Of a stretch of DNA of 27,663 nucleotides, positions 19,271 to 27,592 are shown piece after piece. The notes under the pieces were generated by a model. That model worked only from the letters and a program-made list of their open reading frames with translations, was not told where the DNA came from and did not search any database. The position numbers were made by a program, and so were the translations under genes. The stretch lies in NCBI GenBank assembly GCA_003427395.1, contig BFEA01000572.1, positions 832,471 to 860,133 of the forward strand, written 5' to 3'. Source of the DNA: Chara braunii. Its lineage: Eukaryota; Streptophyta; Charophyceae; Charales; Characeae. How positions within the stretch are numbered: the first letter of the stretch is position 1; every line of letters starts with the position of its first letter.

Positions 19271-19410
19271 ATTGGTTGCTCGTCGGTAAGCCGATCTGCT
19301 TCTGGTGACGATAGGGTCGCGTCTAGGTGCGTTCCGAGGGCGAGGTCGCCCAGGGTTAGCCAGGTCGCCTAATTAACGTGCTATCAATCCTAAGACCCTA
19401 ACCACGTGTC

Positions 19411-19427
19411 GGGCTCCGATACCAACC
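19411..19427 (-). promoter_or_regulatory. Primer-binding site for initiator tRNA-Met
   Basis: The minus strand reads TTGGTATCGGAGCC, against the usual plant TGGTATCAGAGCC (12 of 13 match after the first T). It lies about 140 bases upstream of the Gag ATG at 19270, where a primer-binding site should be, and 3-8 bases inside the end of the putative LTR. Confidence 0.75.
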
Positions 19428-19430
19428 TCA

Positions 19431-20088
19431 TGCCCAGCGCGACTTCCTGATCGGAGTGGGATATGGGCCTGGAAGTACGAAAAGGGGTGTGCCAAGGATT
19501 TTTGGGAAAGTGGGGGAGTCTTAAGGATATGAATGCAATTGGGCGAGGGGCGCGTGCATAGGGGACTCAAGGCCCGAGGGGGCCGGGGCACTGTGGGTGA
19601 CGGGTTACGAAAAAATTCCTCCGTGCTGGAGACGGTCCTGAAAAATTAGGCCGTCGGGAGCCGCCACGGGGCGCAGGTCGCCGCGTGGCAGAGTTCGGCC
19701 TTCGGAATTCCGGAGTTCTCTGTTCGCCGCTACGTCCGCAGTTCACGCAAAACGTATTGGGCCAATAGGGGGCAATGGCCGACCACAGGACAACATTGAG
19801 TTGATGATACGAGAGGAGGTGGAAAGGACGGAAACTGGTGGTGATCTCAACGAATCCTCGGTGGGTGTAGTAAGTGTGGTCGGGGGAAGGGAAATCGGAG
19901 CACCGAGGGTCGCTAGTGATGGCACAATGGAATTCCCGCGGACATAGCCTATTCTCCGTGTGACAAGGGTATCGTGTCCTTATGAGTATTATAGGGGTGA
20001 AGTAGTCCGGGTCATAGGACGAGTCTGAGCCCCAAGATCGCGTCATGGTATCATTGGTGGGGGGATAGCGCGGGTCGGGCTATCATCA
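19431..20088 (-). mobile_element. Putative 5' LTR of the minus-strand Ty3-type element
   Basis: Read on the minus strand, the segment starts TGATGATAGCCCG (plus 20088) and ends GCTGGGCA (plus 19431), giving the usual TG...CA ends and a length of 658 bp, and it is followed directly by the primer-binding site. There is no second LTR in the window to confirm the left limit. A 159-codon minus-strand ORF (19567-20046) lies wholly inside it, rich in P, R and S, without a motif I know. Confidence 0.45.
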
Positions 20089-20930
20089 CTGCGCACGAGC
20101 ACGTGCAGGGCAGGCAGACGCCGTGACGGCTCAGCGTGCTCGTACGGGATGACGGTTCCGCCGCGAATCTTTCTGGGTGGGCGAATCGTCGTACAGGAAT
20201 GCGTGTAAGGGCGCGACTTGGATCGCGTTTACATGTGTCCTCGTGCGACGTTCCCGGAGCCAGACCTCGGATTATTTAATTGCTCCGGATTATGCAAGAT
20301 GCAACCATATCACACTCCATCATGAGACAAGCAAAAGCGAGAACAGAATCGCTATCGGGGCGAGATCCTTATCCCATCTACAGCTGCATCAGGTGTGGGC
20401 AAAAATTTGTTACAAGCGAAAAGCAAGGACAGGGGTTCTTAGCAAAAAGATATACAAGCAGGCATAACGTCCACGCATTCACCCATTCATACATCCATAC
20501 ATTCGATAATCACACACATAACGCAATCGGGACGGACATAGCAAAGACAAGTGTGAGCAAAACCCAAGCCCAGATTTCGGAAAGCCGAAACGAAAAAAAT
20601 AACGGGCAAACCGCCCGGAGCCGCAAAGAACGAAGCAATTTCCCGCGCGATGTCCGCGCCCAAAAGATCGAAAACCGAACCAAGAGAAACGACATCAACA
20701 TTTATTAATCGCGCGCGCGGTGGCGCGCCAAACATCCATCCGACCAACCATTCTACCGGCCGTCCCAGCACACCCGGCCCGAAGAAGCGACGAAAAAGAC
20801 GAAGAAGCAAGGGTACTGATGCAATTTTCCACCGATCCCGATTTCCCGTAATTGGCCCAATCTTCCCAGCTTAGGACCCCTCGTTGCAACCGCGCAGAAA
20901 CTTGCGCGTTACAGAAAGTGGTTCGTCACA
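20089..20930. other. No supportable gene
   Basis: Several overlapping ORFs of 60-140 codons occur on both strands, but none has a recognisable domain, and their overlap suggests chance in stop-poor sequence. A stretch at about 20470-20530 is CATTCA/CATACA-rich. No repeat unit was defined. Confidence 0.4.
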
Positions 20931-21686
20931 CCGCAAACAGTGGCGAGACTTGGCGAGGCCGAAAAGTGCATTTTTCCGGCGGAAAACGGCTCTTGGTTCC
21001 ATTACATCGCCGCCTTCAAGTGCGCTGTGGTTGCTGTCCTGGCCTGCTCCCCGGATTGTGGCGGATGGCGGGCTAATGGAACGGTGGCGGCCTTCTCTTC
21101 ACCATGTACTCGGACTGGAAATCACTCTAGGTGCAGCGAAAACTCGCCAACACTACGGGACAATGCAGGTCGACTGTCAGGACCGCGGTGTCAGGGCCAA
21201 TTGCCACATGAAGCATTCATGGAGGGGTGAGGAGTAGCGCCCTCCACGAAGGGCTGTTGCAGGCAGGGGAAATGGAAAGCCTTGGCGACCCATAGGGCCT
21301 CGTTCCACTACTTGCCATCCGCCGCAAACAGTGGTGAGACTTGGCGAGGCCGAAAAGTGCATTTTTCTGGCAGAAAACGGCTTTTGGTTCCATTACAAGG
21401 CCTCCGCCAAGTGCGCTGTGGTTGCTGTCCCGGCCTGCTCCCCGGACTATGGCGGGTGGCGGGCTAATAGAACGGTGGAGGCCTTCTCTTCACCATGTAC
21501 TCCGACTGGAAATCACTCCAGGTGCAGCGAAAACTCGCCAACACTACGGGACAACGCAGGTCGACTGTCAGGACCGCGGTGTCAGGGCCAATCGCCACAC
21601 AAAGCATTTCGCGGAGGGGTGAGGAGTAGCGCCCTCCACGAAGGGCCGTTGCAGGCAGGGGAAATGGAAAGCCTTGGCGACCCATC
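20931..21686. repeat. Two-copy direct duplication, 391-bp spacing
   Basis: The block beginning CCGCAAACAGTGG at 20931 recurs at 21322. Matching landmarks in both copies include ACTTGGCGAGGCCGAAAAG, GCGCTGTGGTTGCTGTCC, TCTTCACCATGTACTC, AACTCGCCAACACTACGGGA and GAAATGGAAAGCCTTGGCGA. The copies differ by scattered substitutions. ORFs in several frames are duplicated with them, but none looks like a protein gene. Confidence 0.85.
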
Positions 21687-21870
21687 GCCAAGTGATTTCA
21701 GACCCAAATTCTGACAGTGTCCATTTTGTGGCTATTGGCGATGCAGTGGAACGAAGTCGCATGCGCCATGCATGGCGGATGGCAAGCAGTGGAACGAGGC
21801 CCATAGCCAAGTGATTTCAGACCCAAATTCGGACAGCCTCCATTTCATGGCTATTCACGAGGCAGCATCC
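21687..21870. repeat. Short diverged direct repeat next to the duplication
   Basis: CCAAGTGATTTCAGACCCAA with following ATTC(T/G)GACAG and CCATTT occurs at about 21689 and again at about 21798, each followed by GGCTATT. A related GCAGTGGAACGA lies between. It looks like the remains of another tandem unit. Confidence 0.7.
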
Positions 21871-21875
21871 GCCAT

Positions 21876-22184
21876 CTATTTTCGGCATCTGTCCACAAAC
21901 ACGTCCAGATTCGGCCGTCGATGCAAGGCACGGCTGCTACTAGGGGCACCGTGGCCCTGGGCCCGTCGAGTAGAGTATAGATCTTTTTCTCAAAGATCAA
22001 CCGTCAAAACGGAGTTAATCATCTAAGCCAGCCAGCAATGATTAACTCCGTTTTGACCGTTGATCTTTGAGAAAAAGATCTATACTCTACTCGACGGGCC
22101 CAGGGCCACGGTGCCCCTAGTAGCAGCTGTGCCTTGCATCGATGGCCGAATCTGGACGTGTTTGTGGACAGATGCCGAAAATAG
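21876..22184. repeat. Near-perfect foldback: 147-bp arms, 15-nt loop
   Basis: The left arm 21876-22022 is the reverse complement of the right arm 22038-22184, with only a few differences (for example CGGCCGTCG against CGGCCATCG). The loop is 22023-22037. Arm ends read CTATTTTCGGCAT and ATGCCGAAAATAG. A transcript through it would form a long hairpin. It is MITE or foldback-like. No transposase and no clear target-site duplication were seen. Confidence 0.9.
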
Positions 22185-22555
22185 CGTTGAGTTGATTTTC
22201 TGCAACCGCAAATCTCCACAAGAAGGTCCACATTCGGGCGTTGACGACACTCGACGCCTGCTACCAGGCAGTGGTACTTGGCCCCAGGTCACCAGAGAGG
22301 GGGATCTGAGCGGCAAGGACGAGAGATGAGAGCGGCAACAAAAACAATAAAAAAGAAAAAAAGAAAAGAGAGAGAGATGAGAGAGCGGCGTGTTTGCGTG
22401 CGAGTAGCCGTAAGCCCGCGGCGACGGAAAATGCAAGGACGTCCTTCGTGACATCCATTAAAATTGGAATGATACATCGAAGATTAGAATGGCCCCCATC
22501 GAGAAAATGCAAGGACGAGGAGGAAACGAGCTCTAAGGGCATCGCCACACCATTC
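22185..22555. other. No supportable gene
   Basis: The plus strand is purine-rich, with a GA-rich stretch at about 22340-22390. The right end has GGGCATCGCCACACCATTC, which is also found in the inverted-repeat cluster at 23500-23770, so a fragment of that family sits beside the LINE tail. Confidence 0.4.
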
Positions 22556-23497
22556 TTTTTTTTTTTTTTTTTTTTTAAAGGTAACACATCAATTTGAAGA
22601 CTGAAGATACGAGGCCGGGGACCTCACAATTCTACCCGGAGTTATCCCGGCAGCATCAGCTGGTTTAGCTTAAAAGTATCAAGAGTTAGGAATTCGAAAT
22701 AGACCGCTAATGTATCATAGGCAAGAACACATCTTTACTCATTATCTTTACTCAATATCCTTCGAACTGAGGGTAGGCCAAGCCCCGTCTTACGGCTCAG
22801 TACTACCTACTCAGTGGGAGATGAGTATGAGGAAAGGGGAAGAAGGGGAGAAGAAAGGAGTAAAGGAGGGGGACCATTATATTTCAAAACTACAAAATTT
22901 AGAACAATTCACAAGAACAGACCTCTACGCAACTCACAGAGAGAGCCTACCTACACCGAACCTAAACAATGGTACAGTACACAGAGTCTGTACGGCTCCC
23001 CGAGTCTAAAACGACTCAGCTTCTAAACTGTCTCCTCCTTGCCCTTGAAATTTAAGCATGGGTCCTCCCACGGACCTAACCAGGGCCCAGGAGCCAGGCA
23101 CGCAAGCTAAACTACCCACTAAACTACCAACTGATAAACACCAAGTGGCCTAACTTTTCGTGTTGCAGAGCCAATGGGAAATAACCAGCTTCCCTTCCGT
23201 TGTGGCTGCTGCCAGTTTGTTGCCTCTTGCCCAAGTAAATAAGAACCAATCTCTTCCCTTTCGTGAGATTCCCCTGTCCGCCTTCCGAACCCAATCCGCC
23301 ATGATCATGGATCGGATGAGGGCTTCGATCTTTGCCTTGATCCCCTGATCTGCAGTCCACTCCCCTCTGAAGACTATACTGTTTCGGTCCTGCCAGATAA
23401 CCCACATCAGTGCTGAGCGAATCGCCTGCGCCATGTACCCCCATCCCTTCCCCTTAAAGAATAGGGGAGGAAGCTTTCCTTTTAGGATCCAGTCCTC
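22556..23497 (-). mobile_element. LINE copy A, 5'-truncated, with poly-A tail
   Basis: On the minus strand this is the 3' end of a LINE: the ORF2 C-terminus (23497-23150), about 570 bases of 3' UTR, and a poly-A tail seen as 21 T at 22556-22576. The UTR shares about 50 bases (GATAACTCCGGGT, AATTGTGAGGTCCCCGGCC) with LINE copy C at 24690-24735, in the same order relative to the tail. The element is cut off on the left of its ORF by the inverted-repeat cluster. Confidence 0.75.
23150..23497 (-). pseudogene. LINE ORF2 C-terminal fragment (copy A)
   Basis: About 115 residues from EDWILKGKLPPLFF to the stop. The block MWVIWQDRNSIVFRGEW matches MQTIWAARNARVFRGEE of LINE copy B and is the typical motif after the RT zinc-binding region of plant L1-type ORF2 proteins. 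The longer open frame up to 23584 runs into unrelated inverted-repeat sequence (FAHFENG), so the ATG there is not a real start. RT and endonuclease domains are absent. Confidence 0.75.
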
Positions 23498-23790
23498 CAC
23501 ACCATTCTCGAAATGTGCAAAACGGGAATGAACTTCCCGCTGTAAGGGCCTCGCCACACCACTCTCGAAATGTGAAAGAGACAAAAATGTGGCGGGTGCA
23601 TCTGGTCATGTTCTAGCAGCAAGTTCATTCTCATTTTGCACATTTCGAGAGTGGTAAGGGCATCGCCACACCATTCTCGAAATGTGCAAAATGGGAATGA
23701 ACTTCCCCGTAGAACATGGCCACATGCACCCGCCACACTTTTGTGTTTTCCACATTTCGAGGGTTGCGTGGCGAGGCGGAGGCCCTAAGA
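23498..23790. repeat. Cluster of MITE-like inverted repeats
   Basis: The motif CTCGAAATGTG(CAAAA) occurs at about 23505, 23563 and 23675 on the plus strand, and inverted at about 23639 and 23751. A 17-bp perfect pair, 23558-23574 and 23639-23655, makes a foldback. The segment 23575-23655 is the reverse complement, with changes, of 23669-23745 (GAACATG, ATGCACCCGCCACA). GGGCATCGCCACACCATTC and similar sequence precede the copies. A diverged copy (TGTGCAAAATGAGAATGAAC) lies at about 24128. Confidence 0.8.
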
Positions 23791-24223
23791 AACCGACAAA
23801 AAATAGGAAAAACTTCAAAACAAAATGGGGTACTGTCCAAATGTGATCTCAGAGAGAGATAAATGTCTAGAAATTTGTAATTAGCGGATGAAAAACTAAA
23901 AAAAAAAACAAAAAACAAATGTGAAAACGACAAAAGAAAACAACAAAACGACAAAAGCTACGAAGGCTGTAGGCCTTGCCGCGCCAATCACCCAACTGTG
24001 CAAAATGAAACGAAAAACAATAAAAAAAATAAAAAACAAACTGTGCAAAATGACGATGGGTTGCGTTTCCCGCTAAAACCTTTGAACGGCTCACCCGCCA
24101 TAGGGCCTCATTCCACCGCTCACCTGATGTGCAAAATGAGAATGAACATTCCGCTGGAACACACAGAGATACAGCGCCGTAGGTGGTGGAGCGAGGGCGG
24201 ATACTTCCGCCTTTTGGAGGTTT
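23791..24223. other. A-rich stretch without a gene
   Basis: It contains runs of A and AAAAAC at about 23895-23960 and 24005-24050, and GTGCAAAATGA repeated three times. The last of these is the diverged inverted-repeat-family copy at about 24128. No coding sequence was seen. Confidence 0.5.
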
Positions 24224-24395
24224 GGTGAGTTGTGCGGCGAGGCATCTGTCCTTCATGGGAAGATGCAGGTGAGTTGTGCGGCGAGGCATCTGTCCTTCAT
24301 GGGAAGATGCAGGTGAGTTGTGCGACGAGGGACCTTCATGGGAAGATGCAGGTGAGTTGTGCGGCGAGGCGTCTGTCCTTCATGAGAAGATGCGG
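24224..24395. repeat. Four tandem units of about 44 bp
   Basis: Units begin GGTGAGTTGTGCG(G/A)CGAGG at 24224, 24268, 24312 and 24351, and contain CTTCATGGGAAGATGCA. The third is shortened by about 5 bases. Each junction reads GCAGGTGAGT, except at the start of the first unit. Confidence 0.9.
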
Positions 24396-24424
24396 GGCTT
24401 TCAGGGAGAAGGGGAACCGTCCAA

Positions 24425-24488
24425 GCCGGGTGGATCTTAGTGGTAAGGCACACAAGTTGCGTTCAGGAGGTGGTGTGCTCGATCCCCT
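24425..24488 (+). repeat. tRNA-like segment (possible SINE head)
   Basis: GGATCTTAGTGGTAAGGC resembles the D-arm/A box of a tRNA gene, and GTGCTCGATCCCC about 35 bases later resembles the B box (GGTTCGANNCC, one change in the core). Neither acceptor nor anticodon stem can be drawn convincingly, so this is at best a tRNA-derived repeat. It overlaps the presumed 3' flank of LINE copy B. Confidence 0.3.
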
Positions 24489-24549
24489 GCCTACCTACGT
24501 GGCGGGGCATGCGCGGTGCTCTTCCACCTAGAGGCTTGGACCCCACTGG

Positions 24550-24575
24550 CTGGCGCTGGAAAAGGTACTCGGATT
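24550..24575. repeat. 26-bp direct repeat, left copy, beside LINE C
   Basis: CTGGCGCTGGAAAAGGTACT plus CGGATT is identical to 24814-24839. It may be a target-site duplication. The sequence just after the poly-A (AAAAGGTACCCGGATT, 24786-24801) repeats its last 16 bases with one change, which fits a shorter target-site duplication plus a 38-bp tandem repeat. Confidence 0.7.
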
Positions 24576-24789
24576 GAATTTGGATGAAGGGACACTGGAC
24601 CAGTTTTCCAGTAGTCGGGGACTGTTTACTCTGTGAGTAGGGGGTTGTCCACGAGCTTGGCTCGAAAGAGAAACTGGCTGAGGCTGCCAGGATAACTCCG
24701 GGTTGAATTGTGAGGTCCCCGGCCTCGTCTCATGATGTTTTTGAAATGAAAATTTGCAAGCTTTCCAAAAAAAAAAAGAAAAAAGAAAA
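24576..24789 (+). mobile_element. LINE copy C: 3' UTR tail with A-rich end, inserted beside copy B
   Basis: A plus-strand 3' fragment ends in an A-rich tail at 24767-24789. Its segment 24690-24735 (CTGCCAGGATAACTCCGGG, GTGAGGTCCCCGGCCTCGT) matches the 3' UTR of LINE copy A, which lies on the other strand. No coding sequence is present. Direct repeats on both sides support a retrotransposed, heavily 5'-truncated insertion into or next to copy B. Confidence 0.65.
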
Positions 24790-24799
24790 GGTACCCGGA

Positions 24800-26175
24800 T
24801 TATCCTCCTGATGCTGGCGCTGGAAAAGGTACTCGGATTATCCTCCTGATGCTTAGTTTAATCTGCCTCTGTTGTTGGGTCTTTGAGACCTCCTCTCCTC
24901 TGAAAACCCTCGCGTTGCGGGCTGCCCAGATAGTCTGCATCAGTGTTCCCCTGCAGCAGAGCGGCACATAACCCCGTTTCGAGGTGTATTGCATACCCTC
25001 AGGGTGGAGGCCCGTAAGCATCCAAAAATCTGACCAGTTGAATTCACCCCCCGTTATGTTCTCCCAGTGTTTCTTCCACCACAGTAATAACTCATCCACT
25101 AATGGGCAATATAACCAGAGGTGAATCATATTTTCCCATCCCCAGTTACAACGCAAACACTGTGTGGACAACTCCATCCCTCTAGTCGACAGCCACATTG
25201 CTGTGGCTGTTACGAATAAGGACTGTAGCCACATAAGACTAGCCTGCTTCTGCACTGGGTACCTCGTAAGTGCCTTCCAAAGACTACCAATTCTTTGCTC
25301 AGTAACCCCTGTTACCTGATGTTTCTCTGCTCTCTCCACAGCTAGACCGACCGCCTTCTTTTTCAGCCTAGCCTGTTGAATTTGAACTCCCTTTTTCGGG
25401 CGGTACTGGTACAGTGGGGTAAACTTCTCCTGCCTGTGCTGTCCCTTCCATCCCAGTACATCAGTCCGAATCCCGCAGCAATACCGCCTTCTCCTTTCCT
25501 TTGAAGTTCTGATGATGCACTCTTACTTCCACCATGCCCACCATGTTACTGATGTGTTCATCCTTATTTACCAGCGTAAGTTTGCATGACGTCTCGGACC
25601 CTATCTGTATAATCCATTTCTGTACTCTGAGACCCGATGCTAAGTCAGGCCCCAGAACCTGCATTACTTGGTTGGGGCACCCCTCCGGTCGAAGCCACGT
25701 GCCCGCTGCGTGGTCCGCATCTGGCAGAAGAAGCGTTGTCCATGCCCTTGGAACTGCATCTGGCCACGTTATGTAGCCGTGGCAATCTACTTCGAATCTG
25801 AGAAATGTCCAAGAAGCAAGAGTGGTCAAAGTCCCATATGTCCTTGAGCTGTATCAGCCCTTTTTTTATCCAACTGAGTTCGAAATTGCCTGCTATGTCT
25901 GCTGCCGAGAAAACGCCGCCTTCTGATCTCTGAATCCGTGGGTTCTCAAAAAGCACTTGGTTTAAGATCTCCTGCTTAGTGTTAGGGGGGAGAGTCTCCG
26001 ATGGTTTAACTTTGTTCCATGCCCCCATTATGTTCCTCCAAGTTTTCGAAATGGGTTTCCGCGCACAGAAGGACGGCAGCAGCATGCATAACCAAACTTT
26101 AGAGTGATCCTGCAGTTCCCATTGTCCCCAAGATGTACTCAGCCAACTCCATCCAGATTTTCGGGCTACCTTCAA
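24800..26175 (-). pseudogene. LINE ORF2 C-terminal region with RT zinc-binding domain (copy B)
   Basis: Three frames are needed: 26175 to about 25820 (CARKPISKTWRNIMGAWNKV, LSWIKKGLIQLKDIW), about 25829 to 25461 (YITWPDAVPRAW, DEHISNMVGMVEV), and about 25450 to 24800. The last holds the zinc-binding RT-associated region: IGSLWKALTRYPVQ, FVTATAMWLSTRG, CLRCNWGWENMIHLWLYCPL with the C-x2-C...H...C ligands, and MQTIWAARNARVF. This region follows RT in plant non-LTR elements and probably binds nucleic acid. The ATG at 25339 is internal, not a start. Two frame changes and the missing RT make it a dead fragment. Confidence 0.8.
24814..24839. repeat. 26-bp direct repeat, right copy, beside LINE C
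   Basis: It is identical to 24550-24575. The stretch 24790-24813 plus this repeat is itself followed by GGATTATCCTCCTGATG again, so a 38-bp tandem duplication lies here too. Confidence 0.7.
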
Positions 26176-26190
26176 TCATTGCCTGGGCCC

Positions 26191-26486
26191 GTAATCTGGT
26201 TTCAACAAACCTGGGCCCGTAACAACAGACTCGCCTCCCTTAAACCACCAGTACCTGGCCCAGCTATCGAGTCCGAGCCTCGACCGACCGGTACGCCGAT
26301 CCGTGCCGAGGCTCGGACTACCGGGCGCAGCCATCCCGAACGTTGACATGAAAGCCACGAAAAAAACGGGAAAAAAAAAACGAAAAAAAAAAAAACAAAT
26401 AAGAAAAACGAACGGAATCATTCCCGCCTTGCGTCGGAAACGCAAAGCGGGAACGAATCTTCCTGCTTTGGCAGAGAGAGAGAGAG
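26191..26486. other. Short inverted repeats and A-rich DNA, no gene
   Basis: AGTCCGAGCCTCG (26270-26282) pairs perfectly with CGAGGCTCGGACT (26307-26319). An A-rich stretch follows at 26355-26400. A second hairpin, TTCCCGCCTTGCGT (26421-26434) with ACGCAAAGCGGGAA (26440-26453), has one mismatch. It is followed by a short (GA)n tract at 26474-26488 that opens the satellite region. Confidence 0.75.
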
Positions 26487-27490
26487 AGTGTTGATCACAA
26501 GAATCGAACACATAACCTCCATATTCGGAGGCACACACACTACCAAATGGCAAAGTGGACTGGGGTGAAAGTTAAGCCTCAATGTGAGCACTTAACCGCA
26601 CCCCAGCACGGGTACTCGTTTTTCCCCGTGTCCCGGTGTACCCAGTCACACATACCCAACCACAAGATTACGTAGCCACCACACTGCAGCAACAACAACA
26701 GGTTACCACGCTGCTAGAGATAGTGTTGATCACAAGAATCGAATATGGAGGTTATGTGTTCGATTCTTGTGATCGACACTATCTCTAGCAGCGTGGTAAC
26801 CTGCTGTTATTGTTGCAGTGTGGTGGCTACGTAATCTTGTGGTTGGGTGTGTGTGACTGGGTACACCGGGACATGGGGAAAAACGAGTACCCGTGCTGGG
26901 GTGGGGTTAAGTGCTCACATTGAGGCTTAACTTTCACCCCAGTCCACTTTGCCATTTGGTAGAGTGTGTGCCTCCGAATATGGAGGTTATGTGTTCGATT
27001 CTTGTGATCGACACTATCTCTAGCAGCATGGTAACCTGCTATTATTGTTGCAGTGTGGTGGCTACGCAATCTTGTGGTTGGGTGTGTGTGACTGGGTACA
27101 CCGGAACATGGAGAAAAACGAGCACCCGTGTTGGGGTGGGGTTAAGTGCTCACATTGAGGCTTAACTTTCATCCCAGTCCACTTTGCCATTTGGTAGAGT
27201 GTGTGCTTCCGAATATGGAGGTTATGTGTTCGATTCTTGTGATCGACACTATCTCTAGCAGCGTGGTAACCTGCTGTTATTATTGCAGTGTGGTGGCTAC
27301 GTAATCTTGTGGTTGGGTGTGTGTGACTGGGTACACCGGGACATGGGGAAAAACGAGTACCCGTGCTGGGGTGGGGTCAAGTGCTCACATTGAGGCTGAA
27401 CTTTCACCCCAGTCCACTTTGCCATTTGGTAGAGTGTGTGCCTCCGAATATGGAGGTTATGTGTTCGATTCTTGTGATCGACACTATCTC
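26487..27490. repeat. 235-bp satellite, one inverted copy then three direct copies, with tRNA-like boxes
   Basis: The landmark TATGGAGGTTATGTGTTCG starts at 26744, 26979, 27214 and 27449, exactly 235 bp apart each time. 26487-26741 is the same unit in reverse orientation, so the array is head-to-head around 26742. Each unit has CATTTGGTAGAGTGTG, like a tRNA A box, and GTGTTCGATTC, close to a B box, about 36 bases apart, with CCTCC/GGAGG between them in the place of an anticodon stem. The copies differ by few bases, so the expansion is recent. Frames such as QSHTPNHKIT are repeated with the unit and are not genes. Confidence 0.9.
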
Positions 27491-27518
27491 TCTCTCTCTC
27501 TCTCCGGTTTCGAGAAAT

Positions 27519-27578
27519 GAAACGGGAATGCATCTTCCCGCGATACCCCGCGATAGCGGGAAGATGCATTCCCGTTTC
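27519..27578. repeat. Perfect 23-bp hairpin between CT tracts
   Basis: GAAACGGGAATGCATCTTCC plus CGC (27519-27541) is exactly complementary to 27556-27578, with a 14-nt loop; GTTTCG and CGAAAC outside extend it weakly. CT tracts lie on both sides (about 27486-27504 and from 27593). It resembles the hairpin at 26421-26453 (ATTCCCG, CGGGAA, ATCTTCC). Confidence 0.9.
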
Positions 27579-27592
27579 AGTTTGCGAAACGA

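Larger units (their letters stand above)
24491..26190 (-). mobile_element. LINE copy B, 5'-truncated, interrupted by LINE copy C
   Basis: The minus strand carries the C-terminal third of a plant-type LINE ORF2 from about 26175 down to 24800. A plausible continuation of the same coding sequence lies beyond copy C (24575-24491, ending TAG). RT and endonuclease are missing because the copy is cut off at about 26190, where a 13-bp direct repeat, CCTGGGCCCGTAA, occurs at 26182 and 26210. The ORF is described separately. Confidence 0.7.

Noticed and set aside
19567-20046. Minus-strand ORF as a host gene
   Set aside because: It lies inside the putative LTR and has no recognisable domain; kept only as a weak finding.
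20177-20708. Overlapping 96- and 142-codon ORFs, one with a C-x2-C
   Set aside because: A single C-x2-C without proper zinc-finger spacing, and several overlapping frames; no support.
20852-21714. Several ORFs of 60-127 codons repeated twice
   Set aside because: They are duplicated with the 391-bp repeat in more than one frame, so the DNA repeat explains them.
21772-22231. Two similar ORFs on opposite strands
   Set aside because: They are the two arms of the foldback read from each side.
26487-27490. CRISPR array
   Set aside because: Whole 235-bp units are repeated without unique spacers, in a eukaryotic setting; the same holds for the arrays at 1-1770 and 24224-24395.
26827-27569. ORFs of 80-90 codons with shared ends
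   Set aside because: They are readings of the 235-bp satellite.
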